Assembly (NCBI RefSeq): GCF_014650715.1
Contig: NZ_BMVM01000005.1
Coordinates: 310,001-374,000, forward strand
Source: Streptomyces bluensis
Lineage (GTDB): Bacteria > Actinomycetota > Actinomycetes > Streptomycetales > Streptomycetaceae
DNA: 64,000 nucleotides
Direction of reading: 5' to 3'
The position numbers were made by a program, and so were the translations under genes. Below are positions 32,526-40,935 of this stretch, piece after piece (position 1 is the stretch's first letter; each line of letters begins with the position of its first letter). Below the pieces are notes generated by a model. That model had not been told where the DNA came from and did not search any database. It was given only the letters and a program-made list of their open reading frames with translations.

Positions 32526-33228
32526 TCACCTCCAACGCCTCCATCAGTCGCCGGGACGCACCGTCCATGTGCCGGGCCATCGCCGCGCGGGCGGCCTCCG
32601 CGTCACCCTGCGCGACCGCTTCGAAGATGGGCACGTGGTCGTCGTAGGCCACCTCGCGGGGCCGGACCGCGCCTGTGCGCTGTACCCAGCCGCGCTGGAT
32701 CGTCGCCCGCATGCCCTTGAGGATGTCCCGCAGGACCGTGTTGCCGGCCAGCTCTCCCAGTGCCGCGTGGAAGGCCGTGTCCGCCTCGGGAAAGTCCTCC
32801 TCCGGGCACTCCCGCATGGCGGCCAGTCGGGCGCGCAGCAGTTCGACGCCTGCCTCGTCGCGGGCCTGTGCGGCCAGTCCGGCGATGGTGACCTCAAGTT
32901 CCGCGCGGGCCTGCACCATGTCCTGGGCGACCTGGCCGCCGAACACCAGGCCCAGCTCGAACAGGCGGTAGAGCACGTCGGAGTCGGCGCCGCGGAAGTA
33001 CGTCCCGCTGGACTGGCGGATCTCCAGCAGGCCGAGGAAGCCCAGCGACTTGATCGCCTCGCGCACGGTGGGACGGTTCACTCCGAGCATCTCGGTCAAC
33101 TGCCGCTCGGAGGGGATGCGGTCGCCGGGCCGCACCTCGCCGGACATCAGATAGTCGATCAGGCGGCGGGAGACCTCGGAGGCCAGCGGCTCCCGTGGCT
33201 CGACCGTGATCTTGGCCAGTTCGGCCAT
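32512..33228 (-). CDS. GntR/FadR-family regulator of the adjacent catabolic operon
   Basis: 238 residues from ATG 33228 with GAGGAATG upstream; GTG 33240 is a weaker start. The winged helix (about 14-80) includes LASEVSRRLIDYLMSGEVRP, GDRIPSERQLTEMLGVNRPT and VREAIKSLGFLGLLEIRQSS. The FCD ligand domain (about 90-230) has metal-binding His and Asp candidates in ADTAFHAALGELAGN, YDDHVPIFEAV and MARHMDGA. It is a probable repressor induced by the operon's substrate. ACCGG-acat-CCGGT (33277-33290) and GACCGGTTGG (33292-33301) upstream suggest autoregulation. Confidence 0.88.
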   Translation of the reverse strand: MAELAKITVEPREPLASEVSRRLIDYLMSGEVRPGDRIPSERQLTEMLGVNRPTVREAIKSLGFLGLLEIRQSSGTYFRGADSDVLYRLFELGLVFGGQVAQDMVQARAELEVTIAGLAAQARDEAGVELLRARLAAMRECPEEDFPEADTAFHAALGELAGNTVLRDILKGMRATIQRGWVQRTGAVRPREVAYDDHVPIFEAVAQGDAEAARAAMARHMDGASRRLMEALEVRSTG

Positions 33229-33276
33229 CGCATTCCTCACTTCGGTATGGACGTGTTGGCTGGATTCTAGTTACTC

Positions 33277-33301
33277 ACCGGACATCCGGTAGACCGGTTG
33301 G
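33277..33301. promoter_or_regulatory. ACCGG-type operator repeats upstream of the FadR-type gene
   Basis: ACCGG-acat-CCGGT (33277-33290) is a perfect 5-4-5 inverted repeat and is followed by GACCGGTTGG (33292-33301), which shares ACCGGTTG with the operator at 32510-32525. Autoregulation is inferred. Confidence 0.5.
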
Positions 33302-33321
33302 CCGACGTCGGTGGCGAGCCT

Positions 33322-33440
33322 CCTTGGTCTCGTGTAACGGTGCTCGGCGTTCCTGCCCATCTACCGGCGCCTGGGCGCGAATCCCCTCATCGTCGCCACG
33401 ATCGCCGCGATGTTGCTGGGCACGGCGCCCCAGCGGCGGC
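33322..33440 (+). pseudogene. Decayed CitMHS-type citrate/metal-H+ symporter fragment
   Basis: In one frame from 33350 the sequence reads FLPIYRRLGANPLIVATIAA followed by M, very like the loop and helix of CitMHS transporters (LPLYKRIGMNPMVMATLAM in the Bacillus protein, from memory). A neighbouring frame upstream gives VTVLG, which fits the family's preceding segment, and a shift downstream gives SGGNLVR where the family has WGGPTAR. A stop (33335-33337) and at least two frameshifts break it. It lies beside an acid-catabolism operon, so it may be the remnant of its uptake system. The rest of the 33229-33566 interval is featureless. Confidence 0.5.
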
Positions 33441-33566
33441 AACCTGGTCCGCGTCGAGCCGCCAGGTCGATGACAGTGCCGCGTTGTTGGTGGAGATGCC
33501 GGCAAAGAGCCGCCACCGGCCCGGGGTGCCGACAGCTCTGTCCGAAGGGGTGCTGGCTTACACGGC

Positions 33567-34727
33567 CTAAGGAGTCCCGGGCCGCATGGCGTCGGGGGCT
33601 GCGGGGGCCCGCTCGATCAGGATCATCGCCGCGTCGTCGGCCAGATGCCCGTCGGCGTGCCGGATCAGCGCCAGGCGCAGCCGGTCCAGGTACTCCGCCG
33701 GGGTGGCCGCATCCAGCGTCTCCAGGGTCTCCAGCAGCGGGAAGAACTCATGGGTGCGATTGCGCGCCTCCAGCACGCCGTCGGTGTGCAGCAGCAGCCG
33801 CTCGCCCGTCGCGAACGGAAAGGTCTCCGTGGAGACGGGCGGGCCGGTGAGGAACTCCTCCAGGCCGAGCGGGGGCAGCGGGCGGGAGGGGGAGAGGGGC
33901 CGTACGGCGCCGTGGTGGACGACCAACGGCGGTGGATGGCCGCGGTTGATCAGCTGGATCGTCGCGTCGTCCGGCACCTGCGCCAGCAACACGGTGACGA
34001 ACTGCTCGTCCGGATCCTCCCAGTTCCGCGGGTCGGTCCGGCTCATCAGCGCGTACTCCCGCTGCAGTGCGGCCGCACAGCGGTGCATGACCTCCGCCAG
34101 GTCGGGCTCGTAGTGCACGGCTTCGCGGAAGGCGCCCAGCACCGCGGCGGCAGACCGCACGGCCGCGAGCCCCTTGCCCCTGACGTCCCCGACGATCAGG
34201 CGCACCCCGAACCGGGTGGTCATGGCTTCGTAAAGGTCGCCGCCGATCTGTGCCCCCCGCTCCGCCGCCAGGTAGGAACTGGCGGCCATGACAGTGCCCA
34301 TACGGGCGGGCAGCGGCCGTAGCACCACGTTCTGGGACACCTCGGCGATGCGCCGCACCTGCGTCAGCTCACGCGTCCTGCGGACCCGCACGGCACTGCT
34401 CACCATGCTCGCCATCGTCACCACCAGCAGCGCGGCCAGGTTGGTGTAGACCTGCTCGGTGCCCCAGGCGTGGTTCTTGGTCGCGGTGGCCGAGCTCACC
34501 AGGAAGGCGAGCGCGGCTACGGTGGCCGTGCCGCGTGGCCCCATGGTCACCGCGGCCAGCGCCGGCGCCGGGGACAGCAGAGCGCCCGTATATACCGCGT
34601 GCGCAGGTGAGAACTCGATCGTGACCACAGCCGCCATGACCACGAAGGGCAGGCACCGCGCGACGGTGAAGAAGCTGCGGCTGGGGCCGCCAGCTCCTCG
34701 GTCCGCTGAAGAGCGGAGAAATCCCAT
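33567..34727 (-). CDS. Membrane-bound SpoIIE-type PP2C protein phosphatase
   Basis: 386 residues from ATG 34727; no clear ribosome site. Three to four hydrophobic helices in residues 20-110, a short coiled linker (RVRRTRELTQVRRIAEVSQN), then a PPM phosphatase domain (about 140-375) with RGAQIGGDLYEA, RLIVGDVRGKG, INRGHPPPLVV, LLLHTDGVLEARN and HLADDAAMILIE, which supply the metal-binding Asp residues. Such RsbU/SpoIIE-like enzymes dephosphorylate anti-sigma antagonists (STAS proteins). The STAS protein at 23006 lacks the usual serine, so it is not an obvious partner. Divergent from panD. Confidence 0.88.
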   Translation of the reverse strand: MGFLRSSADRGAGGPSRSFFTVARCLPFVVMAAVVTIEFSPAHAVYTGALLSPAPALAAVTMGPRGTATVAALAFLVSSATATKNHAWGTEQVYTNLAALLVVTMASMVSSAVRVRRTRELTQVRRIAEVSQNVVLRPLPARMGTVMAASSYLAAERGAQIGGDLYEAMTTRFGVRLIVGDVRGKGLAAVRSAAAVLGAFREAVHYEPDLAEVMHRCAAALQREYALMSRTDPRNWEDPDEQFVTVLLAQVPDDATIQLINRGHPPPLVVHHGAVRPLSPSRPLPPLGLEEFLTGPPVSTETFPFATGERLLLHTDGVLEARNRTHEFFPLLETLETLDAATPAEYLDRLRLALIRHADGHLADDAAMILIERAPAAPDAMRPGTP

Positions 34728-34903
34728 AATTCGCTACTTTAATCTGATTGGAGCAAAATGCCGGTAATTTTGATGTTCGTGGAGGGTGAATGCTGCGATG
34801 AGCGAGGTGGTCGCCTGCCTGGAAAAGCGACTCGTGTAGGGTGTGGAAACAGCCCTTGACCTGCAAGAACGCAGGCAGGGAGCCTACTCGTGGGAGTGCA
34901 TCG

Positions 34904-35323
34904 ATGTTGCGTACCATGTTCAAGTCCAAGATCCACCGAGCCACTGTCACCCAGGCCGACCTGCACTACGTGGGATCCGTGACGATCGACGCCGATCTCC
35001 TCGACGCGGCCGATCTCCTCCCGGGAGAGCTCGTGCACATCGTCGACATCACCAACGGCGCCCGCCTGGAGACGTATGTCATCGAGGGCGAGCGCGGCTC
35101 GGGAGTCATCGGTATCAACGGGGCCGCGGCCCACCTCGTCCACCCCGGAGACCTGGTGATCATCATCAGCTACGCCCAGGTCTCCGACGCCGAGGCGCGG
35201 ACCCTGAAGCCCCGGGTCGTGCACGTGGACCGTGACAATCGCATCGTGGCGCTGGGCACGGACCCGTCCGCACCGGTTCCGGGCTCGGACCAGGAGCGCA
35301 GCCCCCAGGCCGCCACGGTCTGA
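34904..35323 (+). CDS. panD: Aspartate 1-decarboxylase proenzyme
   Basis: 139 residues from ATG 34904 with GGGAG nine bases upstream. MLRTMFKSKIHRATVTQADL leads to the self-cleavage site HYVGSVTID, Gly24-Ser25, which generates the pyruvoyl cofactor. The ITNGARLETY and GINGAAAHLV segments complete the double-psi barrel. It makes beta-alanine from aspartate for pantothenate and CoA. It is isolated from other pan genes. Length and motifs are standard. Confidence 0.97.
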   Translation: MLRTMFKSKIHRATVTQADLHYVGSVTIDADLLDAADLLPGELVHIVDITNGARLETYVIEGERGSGVIGINGAAAHLVHPGDLVIIISYAQVSDAEARTLKPRVVHVDRDNRIVALGTDPSAPVPGSDQERSPQAATV

Positions 35324-35408
35324 ACCGAGCGGAGGTGACTGTCCGTCCACCAGCCGGGTACTCGTGGGGCAAGTCCAGAGCCGACGCATCGCATGGCTGG
35401 AGGACGCC

Positions 35409-35624
35409 ATGACGCACCCGCACCCCGACCCGGCGAGGCCTGGGCCGACTCCCGGACCGGGGCCCGACCACCCAGAGCCGTTCCCTGAGCCGGGCCCCAA
35501 GCCCGGCCCTCCCGACCCGCACCCGGAACCGCGCCCCTCCCCGGAGCCTTCCCCGTCTCCCATCCCGAAGCCCCCGGGCCCGGAGCCGGTACCGGAGCCC
35601 GAACCGGGTCCACCGCTTTCCTGA
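35409..35624 (+). CDS. Small proline-rich protein with PxP repeats
   Basis: 71 residues from an ATG preceded by CTGGAGGACGCC, an excellent ribosome site. After MTHPHPDPARPG the whole chain alternates Pro with Gly, Glu, Asp, Lys or Ser (PGPDHPEPFPEPGPKPGPPD and so on), about half proline, with no hydrophobic segment. It would form an extended polyproline-type rod. No domain is recognised. It could also be non-coding low-complexity DNA; the start signal is the main argument for a gene. It follows panD by 85 bp. Confidence 0.45.
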   Translation: MTHPHPDPARPGPTPGPGPDHPEPFPEPGPKPGPPDPHPEPRPSPEPSPSPIPKPPGPEPVPEPEPGPPLS

Positions 35625-35704
35625 ACCGTTTGGCTGAGCAGCCCGATGGCCCGGCGGGGCCAACACCCCGCCGGCCATCTCAAGCCCTACGGCGACTCCG
35701 GCGC

Positions 35705-37144
35705 CTACGCCTCGACCTCCGACCGGTCCCCGCCCCACAACGTGTGGAACGAGCCCGCCCGGTCCGTCCTGCGGTACGTGTGCGCCCCGAAGAAGTCCCG
35801 CTGCCCCTGGGTCAGTGCGGCGGGCAGCCGCTCCGCGCGCAGCGCGTCGTAGTACGCGAGTGCCGCCGCGAAGCCCGGCGTCGGCACACCCTGCCGGGTC
35901 GCCGCGACGAGCACCTCGCGCCAGTCGTCCTGCGCGGCCGCGATCTCCTGCGCGAACGTCTCGTCCGACAGCAGACTCGGCAGATCCGGCCGGGCGTCGT
36001 ACGCGGCACGGATACGGTCCAGGAAGGCCGCGCGGATGATGCAGCCGCCGCGCCAGATGGAGGCGACCTTGCCGAGGTCGATGTTCCAGTCGTACTCCTC
36101 GGTGGCCGCGGTGATCTCGTGGAAGCCCTGCGTGTACGACACGATCTTCGACGCGTACAGCGCCTGCTCCACCCGGTCCGCGAAGGCGCCCGCCTCGGAC
36201 GCGCTCAGCGCCGTGGGCTTCGGACCGACGAGTCCGGATGAGGCCTCGCGCAGCGCGGTGTGCCCCGAGAGCGAGCGCGCGAACACCGCCTCCGCGATCC
36301 CGGACACCGGCACGCCGAGGTCCAGCGCGATCTGCACGGTCCAGCGGCCCGTGCCCTTCTGCTCGGCCTGGTCCTGGACGACGTCCACGAACGGCTTGCC
36401 CGTCGCCGCGTCCACATGGGCCAGCACCTCGGCCGTGATCTCGATCAGGTACGAGTCGAGACGGCCGGTGTTCCACGTGCGGAAGATCTCGGCGATCTGC
36501 GCGGGGGTGTAGCCCGCCACGTCGCGCAGCAGCTGGTACGCCTCGCCGATCAGCTGCATGTCCGCGTACTCGATGCCGTTGTGCACCATCTTCACGAAGT
36601 GACCGGCGCCGTCCGGGCCCACGTGCGTCACACAGGGCGCCCCGTCCGCCGCCTTCGCGGAGATCTTCTCCAGCATGGGACCGAGCGAGTCGTACGACTC
36701 GGCCGGGCCGCCCGGCATGATGCTCGGCCCGTTCAGCGCGCCCTCCTCACCGCCGGAGATGCCCGCACCCACGAAGTGGATGCCCTGCTCGCGCAGTGCG
36801 GCCTCGCGGCGGCGGGTGTCGGCGAAGTGGGCGTTGCCCCCGTCGATGATCATGTCGCCGGGTTCCAGGAGCGGGGCGAACTCCTCGATCACCGCGTCCG
36901 TCGGGCCACCCGCCTTCACCATCACGACCAGGCGTCGCGGACGCTCCAGCGCCGCCACGAAGTCCTTGGCGGTCTCGGCCGCGATGAAGTCGCCCTCATG
37001 CCCGTGGTCCTTCACCAGCGCGTGCGTGCGCGACGCGGTGCGGTTGTGCACGGCGACCGTGTAACCGTTGCGCGCGAAGTTGCGGGCGAGGTTGCTCCCC
37101 ATGACCGCGAGACCCGTGACGCCGATCTGGGCTGTTGTGCTCAT
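35705..37144 (-). CDS. gnd: 6-phosphogluconate dehydrogenase, decarboxylating
   Basis: 479 residues from ATG 37144 with TTTAGGAG upstream; typical length for the dimeric NADP enzyme. GVTGLAVMGSNLARN (8-22) binds NADP, HNRTAS includes the phosphate-binding Arg, GISGGEEGALNGPSIMPGG and HFVKMVHNGIEYADMQ carry catalytic Lys and Asn, and the C-terminal QRDFFGAHTYRR is the substrate-closing tail. It converts 6-phosphogluconate to ribulose 5-phosphate in the pentose phosphate pathway. Divergent from the Rpf gene. Confidence 0.97.
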   Translation of the reverse strand: MSTTAQIGVTGLAVMGSNLARNFARNGYTVAVHNRTASRTHALVKDHGHEGDFIAAETAKDFVAALERPRRLVVMVKAGGPTDAVIEEFAPLLEPGDMIIDGGNAHFADTRRREAALREQGIHFVGAGISGGEEGALNGPSIMPGGPAESYDSLGPMLEKISAKAADGAPCVTHVGPDGAGHFVKMVHNGIEYADMQLIGEAYQLLRDVAGYTPAQIAEIFRTWNTGRLDSYLIEITAEVLAHVDAATGKPFVDVVQDQAEQKGTGRWTVQIALDLGVPVSGIAEAVFARSLSGHTALREASSGLVGPKPTALSASEAGAFADRVEQALYASKIVSYTQGFHEITAATEEYDWNIDLGKVASIWRGGCIIRAAFLDRIRAAYDARPDLPSLLSDETFAQEIAAAQDDWREVLVAATRQGVPTPGFAAALAYYDALRAERLPAALTQGQRDFFGAHTYRRTDRAGSFHTLWGGDRSEVEA

Positions 37145-37454
37145 ACGGTTGGCTCCTAAAGGATCCTGGTATCGGTGGTGCTGGTAGGTCCTGATATCGG
37201 TCGTGCCGTTCGTGCCCGTCAGTATCGCCTCTCGGGCCGTCCCTTGTGCCATCCTGACGTGCTGTGGCGCCGATCCCACCGCGCGGCCTGACGCGCATGA
37301 TTACGCAGACAAGGCCCCACCTTCCTCAACGGCCCGCCGAACCCATGTCACTTACCCGCCAGTTGGCGCGACAGAGCGGCTGATTGCCGTCTTGTCGTGG
37401 CCTGTTCCCCGCCCTTACTTTTGCGGCCTCTGGCATATGTGAGGGGGCATCTCG
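37145..37454. other. Divergent gnd/rpf-type promoter region
   Basis: 310 bp without a gene. For the rightward gene a candidate promoter is TTGTCG (37392-37397) and TACTTT (37416-37421), 18 bp apart. Near-duplicate CCTGGTATCGGT and CCTGATATCGGT lie just upstream of gnd. A cyclic-di-AMP (ydaO) riboswitch, known upstream of some streptomycete rpf genes, was looked for and not seen. Confidence 0.4.
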
Positions 37455-38666
37455 ATGGCCGTACGCGGTCGGCACCGCCGGTACCAGCCGAACAGGATCA
37501 ACCGGGCCTCACTCACCGTCACAGCGAGTGGCGCAGGCATGGCGATCCCCCTCATCGGCGCCGGCGTCGCGGACGCCGCCGACGTGACCACCTGGAACAA
37601 GGTCGCGGCCTGCGAGTCCACCAACAACTGGAGCGTCAACACCGGCAACGGCTACTACGGTGGGCTGCAGTTCAGCCAGTCGACCTGGGAGGCGTACGGC
37701 GGCACGGCCTACGCGGCCCGCGCCGACCTGGCCACCAAGGACCAGCAGATCGCCATCGCCGAGAAGGTCCTGGGGGGCCAGGGACCCGGAGCCTGGCCGG
37801 TGTGCTCGGCGCGCGCGGGCCTCACCCGGGGCGGCGACACGCCGGACATCAAACCCGCGAGCGCGTCGACCTCGACCGCGGGACAGCACAAGCGCACGAT
37901 CCGCGACGTCACCCCGCAGACCACGCCCCAGTCCCGGGCGGGCAGCACGGAGATGTACACCGTCGTACGCGGCGACACGCTTTCCGAGATCGCCGACGCC
38001 CGCGAGGTCCGCGGCGGCTGGCAGAAGCTGTACGCGGGCAACCGCAAGACCATCGGAGGCGACCCCGACCTGATCGTTCCGGGTCAGCGGCTGAACCTGC
38101 GTGCCGACGCGCCCGGCGGGAACTCCGCGCCGCAGAGGGCGTCTTCCGGCCACGGCAAGACCACCGAGGACAAGAGACCGGAGAAGACCGAGAGCAAGAG
38201 GGCGCAGAAGACCGAGAACAAGAAGCCGGAGAAGCGCGAGAAGGCCGAGAAGAAGGCGTCCGTCTCCTTCGTCGCCCCCGTGGACGCCTCCTCGGGCACC
38301 CCCTACCGCGCCGCGGGCTCCTCCTGGTCGAAGGGCTACCACACGGGCCTCGACTTCCCCGTGCCCACCGGCACCACCGTGAAGTCGGTGGCCGCGGGTG
38401 AGGTCGTCAGCTCCGGCTGGGGCGGCTCGTTCGGCTACCAGGTGGTGATCCGGCACACCGACGGCCGCTACACCCAGTACGCCCATCTGTCGGCGATCTC
38501 CGTGAAGTCCGGACAGAACGTGAGCGCGGGTCAGCGGATCGGCCGCTCCGGGTCCACCGGCAACAGCACGGGCCCGCACCTGCACTTCGAGGTGCGGACG
38601 GGACCCACGTTCGGCAGCGACGTCGATCCGGTCGCCTATCTGAGGGCCGGAGGGGTCCGCATCTGA
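37455..38666 (+). CDS. Secreted Rpf-LysM-M23 cell-wall hydrolase
   Basis: 403 residues from ATG 37455 with AGGGGG upstream. Signal peptide about 1-41 (ending GVADAAD). Resuscitation-promoting-factor (transglycosylase) domain 42-118 with catalytic E54 in VAACESTNNWS and GYYGGLQFSQSTWEAYGG. LysM peptidoglycan-binding domain 167-215. Lys/Glu-rich linker 235-268. M23 peptidase about 290-395 with H296 and D300 (YHTGLD) and HLH at 375-377 (GPHLHFEV), the full zinc set. It should cut both glycan strands and peptide bridges during spore germination or growth. One of the larger Rpf architectures. Confidence 0.93.
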   Translation: MAVRGRHRRYQPNRINRASLTVTASGAGMAIPLIGAGVADAADVTTWNKVAACESTNNWSVNTGNGYYGGLQFSQSTWEAYGGTAYAARADLATKDQQIAIAEKVLGGQGPGAWPVCSARAGLTRGGDTPDIKPASASTSTAGQHKRTIRDVTPQTTPQSRAGSTEMYTVVRGDTLSEIADAREVRGGWQKLYAGNRKTIGGDPDLIVPGQRLNLRADAPGGNSAPQRASSGHGKTTEDKRPEKTESKRAQKTENKKPEKREKAEKKASVSFVAPVDASSGTPYRAAGSSWSKGYHTGLDFPVPTGTTVKSVAAGEVVSSGWGGSFGYQVVIRHTDGRYTQYAHLSAISVKSGQNVSAGQRIGRSGSTGNSTGPHLHFEVRTGPTFGSDVDPVAYLRAGGVRI

Positions 38667-38681
38667 CCGTCTGCCCTCGGC

Positions 38682-38732
38682 CGACGGACAGCAGGTCGAC
38701 GGACAGCCGGGCGACGGACAGCCGGGCGACGG
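38682..38732. repeat. 15-bp tandem repeat at the Rpf/DMT convergence
   Basis: CGACGGACAGCCGGG units at 38682 (variant), 38697 and 38712, with a partial fourth at 38727. It fills the short gap between two converging genes; no hairpin terminator was seen there. Confidence 0.8.
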
Positions 38733-38733
38733 C

Positions 38734-39870
38734 TCAGGACGTGACCCGGCTGCGTGGCCGCCGGTCGAGGACCGGTACCGGCACGCACGGGACGCCGTAG
38801 AAGGGGCCGTACGAGTGCGGTGGCTCGTCGGACCGGCCCCGTCCGTCGCCGGCCTCCTCCTGCGGCACCTGCGCGGGGGCCGGTATCAGGACCTCCCGCA
38901 CCTCGTCGTGCACCGGGGCGCCGGGCTGCTCGGGCAGCGCCATGGTCAGCAGTTCCCCGACGGAGTCCGGCCCGGCCGGAACACCGAGCCGCGCCACGTC
39001 GGTTCCGGCCGGCACAGCGGGGTCCGCCGGCTCGGGCAGGGTGTCCGCGAGCCGCTCCGTGGTCAGCAGGATCAGGCCACCCGCCGCGACGACACCGCAG
39101 CCCAGCGCCAGCACGGTGCCCGTCGTGCCGTAGCGGAAGCTCTCGCCGAACATCGTGATGCCGACCGCGGCCGCCACCACCGGGTTCACCACGGTCAGCG
39201 TGGCGAGCGGTGCCGCGAGGCCGGCGCCCCGGTAGGAGGCCTGCGACAGCAGCATGCCGGCCGTCGCGAGGACGCCTATCACCGCAAGTGTCGGCACATC
39301 GGTGAGGGAGACACCGCCGGTCCAGTCGACCGCGACCATCTTCGTGAACACCGACGACATGCCGAACGCGGCACCCGCCGCGACCGCGAGGAGGATGCCG
39401 CGGACCGCCGGGTGGCGGTGCGCCGCACGCGCCGCCACCATCAGCGTCACCACCGCGCCGCCCGTGGCCAGGGCCACCACCACGCGCTGAGTGCCGTCCA
39501 GGGACTGCGTATCCGACGCGCCGACCAGCGCCAGCAGACCCGCCAGACCGACCGTGGCCATGACCGCGCCCCGCCACGCCGTCGCCCCGGCCCTGCGGCC
39601 CACGAAGAGCGCGGCCATCGGCAGCGCGAACACGATGGTCAGCGCGCCCAGCGGCTGCACCAGGCTCAGCGGGCCGTAGGCCAGCGCGATCACGTGGAGC
39701 AGTGCACCGAGGCCGTTCAGCGCGACGGCCGCCCACCAACCCGCCCTGCGCAGCGGAGCGTAAGGCTCGCCGGGAGAGGACACCGCGACCCGCTCCTGCA
39801 CGATCGCCCCGCCCGCGTAGGCCACGGCGGAGACGAAGGACAGCAGCACGGACAACGCGAGGGCGCTCAT
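38734..39870 (-). CDS. DMT-superfamily (EamA-like) permease with a long hydrophilic tail
   Basis: 378 residues from ATG 39870 behind GAGGAGCAG. About nine to ten membrane helices in the first 285 residues, including YGPLSLVQPLGALTIVFALP and YRGAGLAAPLATLTVVNPVV, the paired loops of drug/metabolite transporters. A tail of about 90 residues, rich in Pro, Asp and Glu and ending RRPRSRVTS, is predicted to be cytoplasmic. Substrate unknown. Divergent from the FhuF-like gene. Confidence 0.82.
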   Translation of the reverse strand: MSALALSVLLSFVSAVAYAGGAIVQERVAVSSPGEPYAPLRRAGWWAAVALNGLGALLHVIALAYGPLSLVQPLGALTIVFALPMAALFVGRRAGATAWRGAVMATVGLAGLLALVGASDTQSLDGTQRVVVALATGGAVVTLMVAARAAHRHPAVRGILLAVAAGAAFGMSSVFTKMVAVDWTGGVSLTDVPTLAVIGVLATAGMLLSQASYRGAGLAAPLATLTVVNPVVAAAVGITMFGESFRYGTTGTVLALGCGVVAAGGLILLTTERLADTLPEPADPAVPAGTDVARLGVPAGPDSVGELLTMALPEQPGAPVHDEVREVLIPAPAQVPQEEAGDGRGRSDEPPHSYGPFYGVPCVPVPVLDRRPRSRVTS

Positions 39871-40045
39871 GAGCTGCTCCTCGGCGAGCGGCGGGGGCTC
39901 TCGGCCCGGCGCGGCGAACGGTCGGCTTCCATGGTTACAACGATGCCTCGCGAAGGCGTTCACGTCGTCGTCCCTGAGCACTCATTGCGTCCTACTGCCG
40001 ATGGAGTAGGACGGCCCGTCCGTCATCCCCCAGACGGGTGGCCGC

Positions 40046-40843
40046 GTGCTCCGTCCTGACGAACAACACCCCTCCCGGCGAATCCCCTCAGGGGCCCTGG
40101 TACCACTGCTCCTCGTGGCTCTCGACACCGACCTCACCGCGCTCCGGGCCCTCGGCGGCTTCTTCGTGCTGCGCACCGGAGAACCGCCGTACGGCCCGCT
40201 GCCCACCCTCGCCCAGGCGTACACGGCACGGCACACCGAGGCAGAGGGGGACCCTCGCGCGGCCTTCGCGGACCCCGTGGGCTTCCGTGTCCGCAAGGTC
40301 GCGGACAGCGTTCGAGCGCCCGAGACACGCGTCGCGGTCTCCCTCGCGCACCAGGGACTCGTGGCCCGGCTGTGGGCGGTCGCCCTGGGATCCGCCGCCC
40401 TGTACGACCAGGTGCCCGACCTCGCTCCAGAACTCCTGCGCTGGGACCCGGACGGCGCCGCCCCGGACGAGCTGTGGCTGACCGAGGTGCGCGCCCTGCC
40501 GGCCGACGCGATCGGCGAGGTCGTCCGGGAGGGGCATCTCGCCCCGCTGGCGGCCGCCCTGCGCGAGCGGTTCCGCATGTCGGAGCGGCTGCTGTGGGGC
40601 AACGCGGGCTCCGCGCTCATGGGCGCCGTACGCCAGCTCGAACGCTGGGCGGCCGCGGGCGGGCGCCCGGAGGTACGGGACCGGGCCCGCGGGCTCGCCG
40701 CGGACCTCTTCGCACACCCCGGCCTGTCGGACACCCTCGACCCCGTCACCCTGCGGCGCCGCAGCTGCTGCCTCTACTACCGCGTGCCCGGCGGCGGACT
40801 GTGCGGCGACTGCTGCTTCGACCGCCCGCCGTCCCGCGACTGA
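40046..40843 (+). CDS. FhuF-like (2Fe-2S) ferric-siderophore reductase-type protein
   Basis: 265 residues from GTG 40046; GTG 40115 is another possible start. The C-terminal RRSCCLYYRVPGGGLCGDCC holds the CC-x10-C-x2-C iron-sulfur motif of the FhuF family, whose members reduce ferric hydroxamate siderophores in the cytosol to release iron. The N-terminal helical body is poorly conserved, as expected. No iron box is apparent upstream. It is 92 bp ahead of glgA and probably separate from it. Confidence 0.85.
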   Translation: MLRPDEQHPSRRIPSGALVPLLLVALDTDLTALRALGGFFVLRTGEPPYGPLPTLAQAYTARHTEAEGDPRAAFADPVGFRVRKVADSVRAPETRVAVSLAHQGLVARLWAVALGSAALYDQVPDLAPELLRWDPDGAAPDELWLTEVRALPADAIGEVVREGHLAPLAAALRERFRMSERLLWGNAGSALMGAVRQLERWAAAGGRPEVRDRARGLAADLFAHPGLSDTLDPVTLRRRSCCLYYRVPGGGLCGDCCFDRPPSRD

Positions 40844-40935
40844 ACGCGGGACGCCCGAGGAGAAACGCGGTCTTCCCCAGCCGCCACATCTGGGTGACCA
40901 TGTGGGAACCAACCGCTGCGACAGGGGGTTTTCGG

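Noticed and set aside
34231..34233. TTA codon in the PP2C phosphatase gene
   Set aside because: The TTA spans two codons (CTT TAC) in the reading frame, so it is not a leucine codon. The similar case at 10136 in the response regulator was rejected for the same reason.
34739..35683. Gly/Ser-rich minus-strand frame opposite panD and the proline-rich gene
   Set aside because: It is the complement of panD and of the PxP repeats; panD is unambiguous on the plus strand.
37145..37454. Cyclic-di-AMP (ydaO) riboswitch upstream of the Rpf gene
   Set aside because: The conserved loops of that riboswitch were not recognised by eye; a covariance-model search would settle it.
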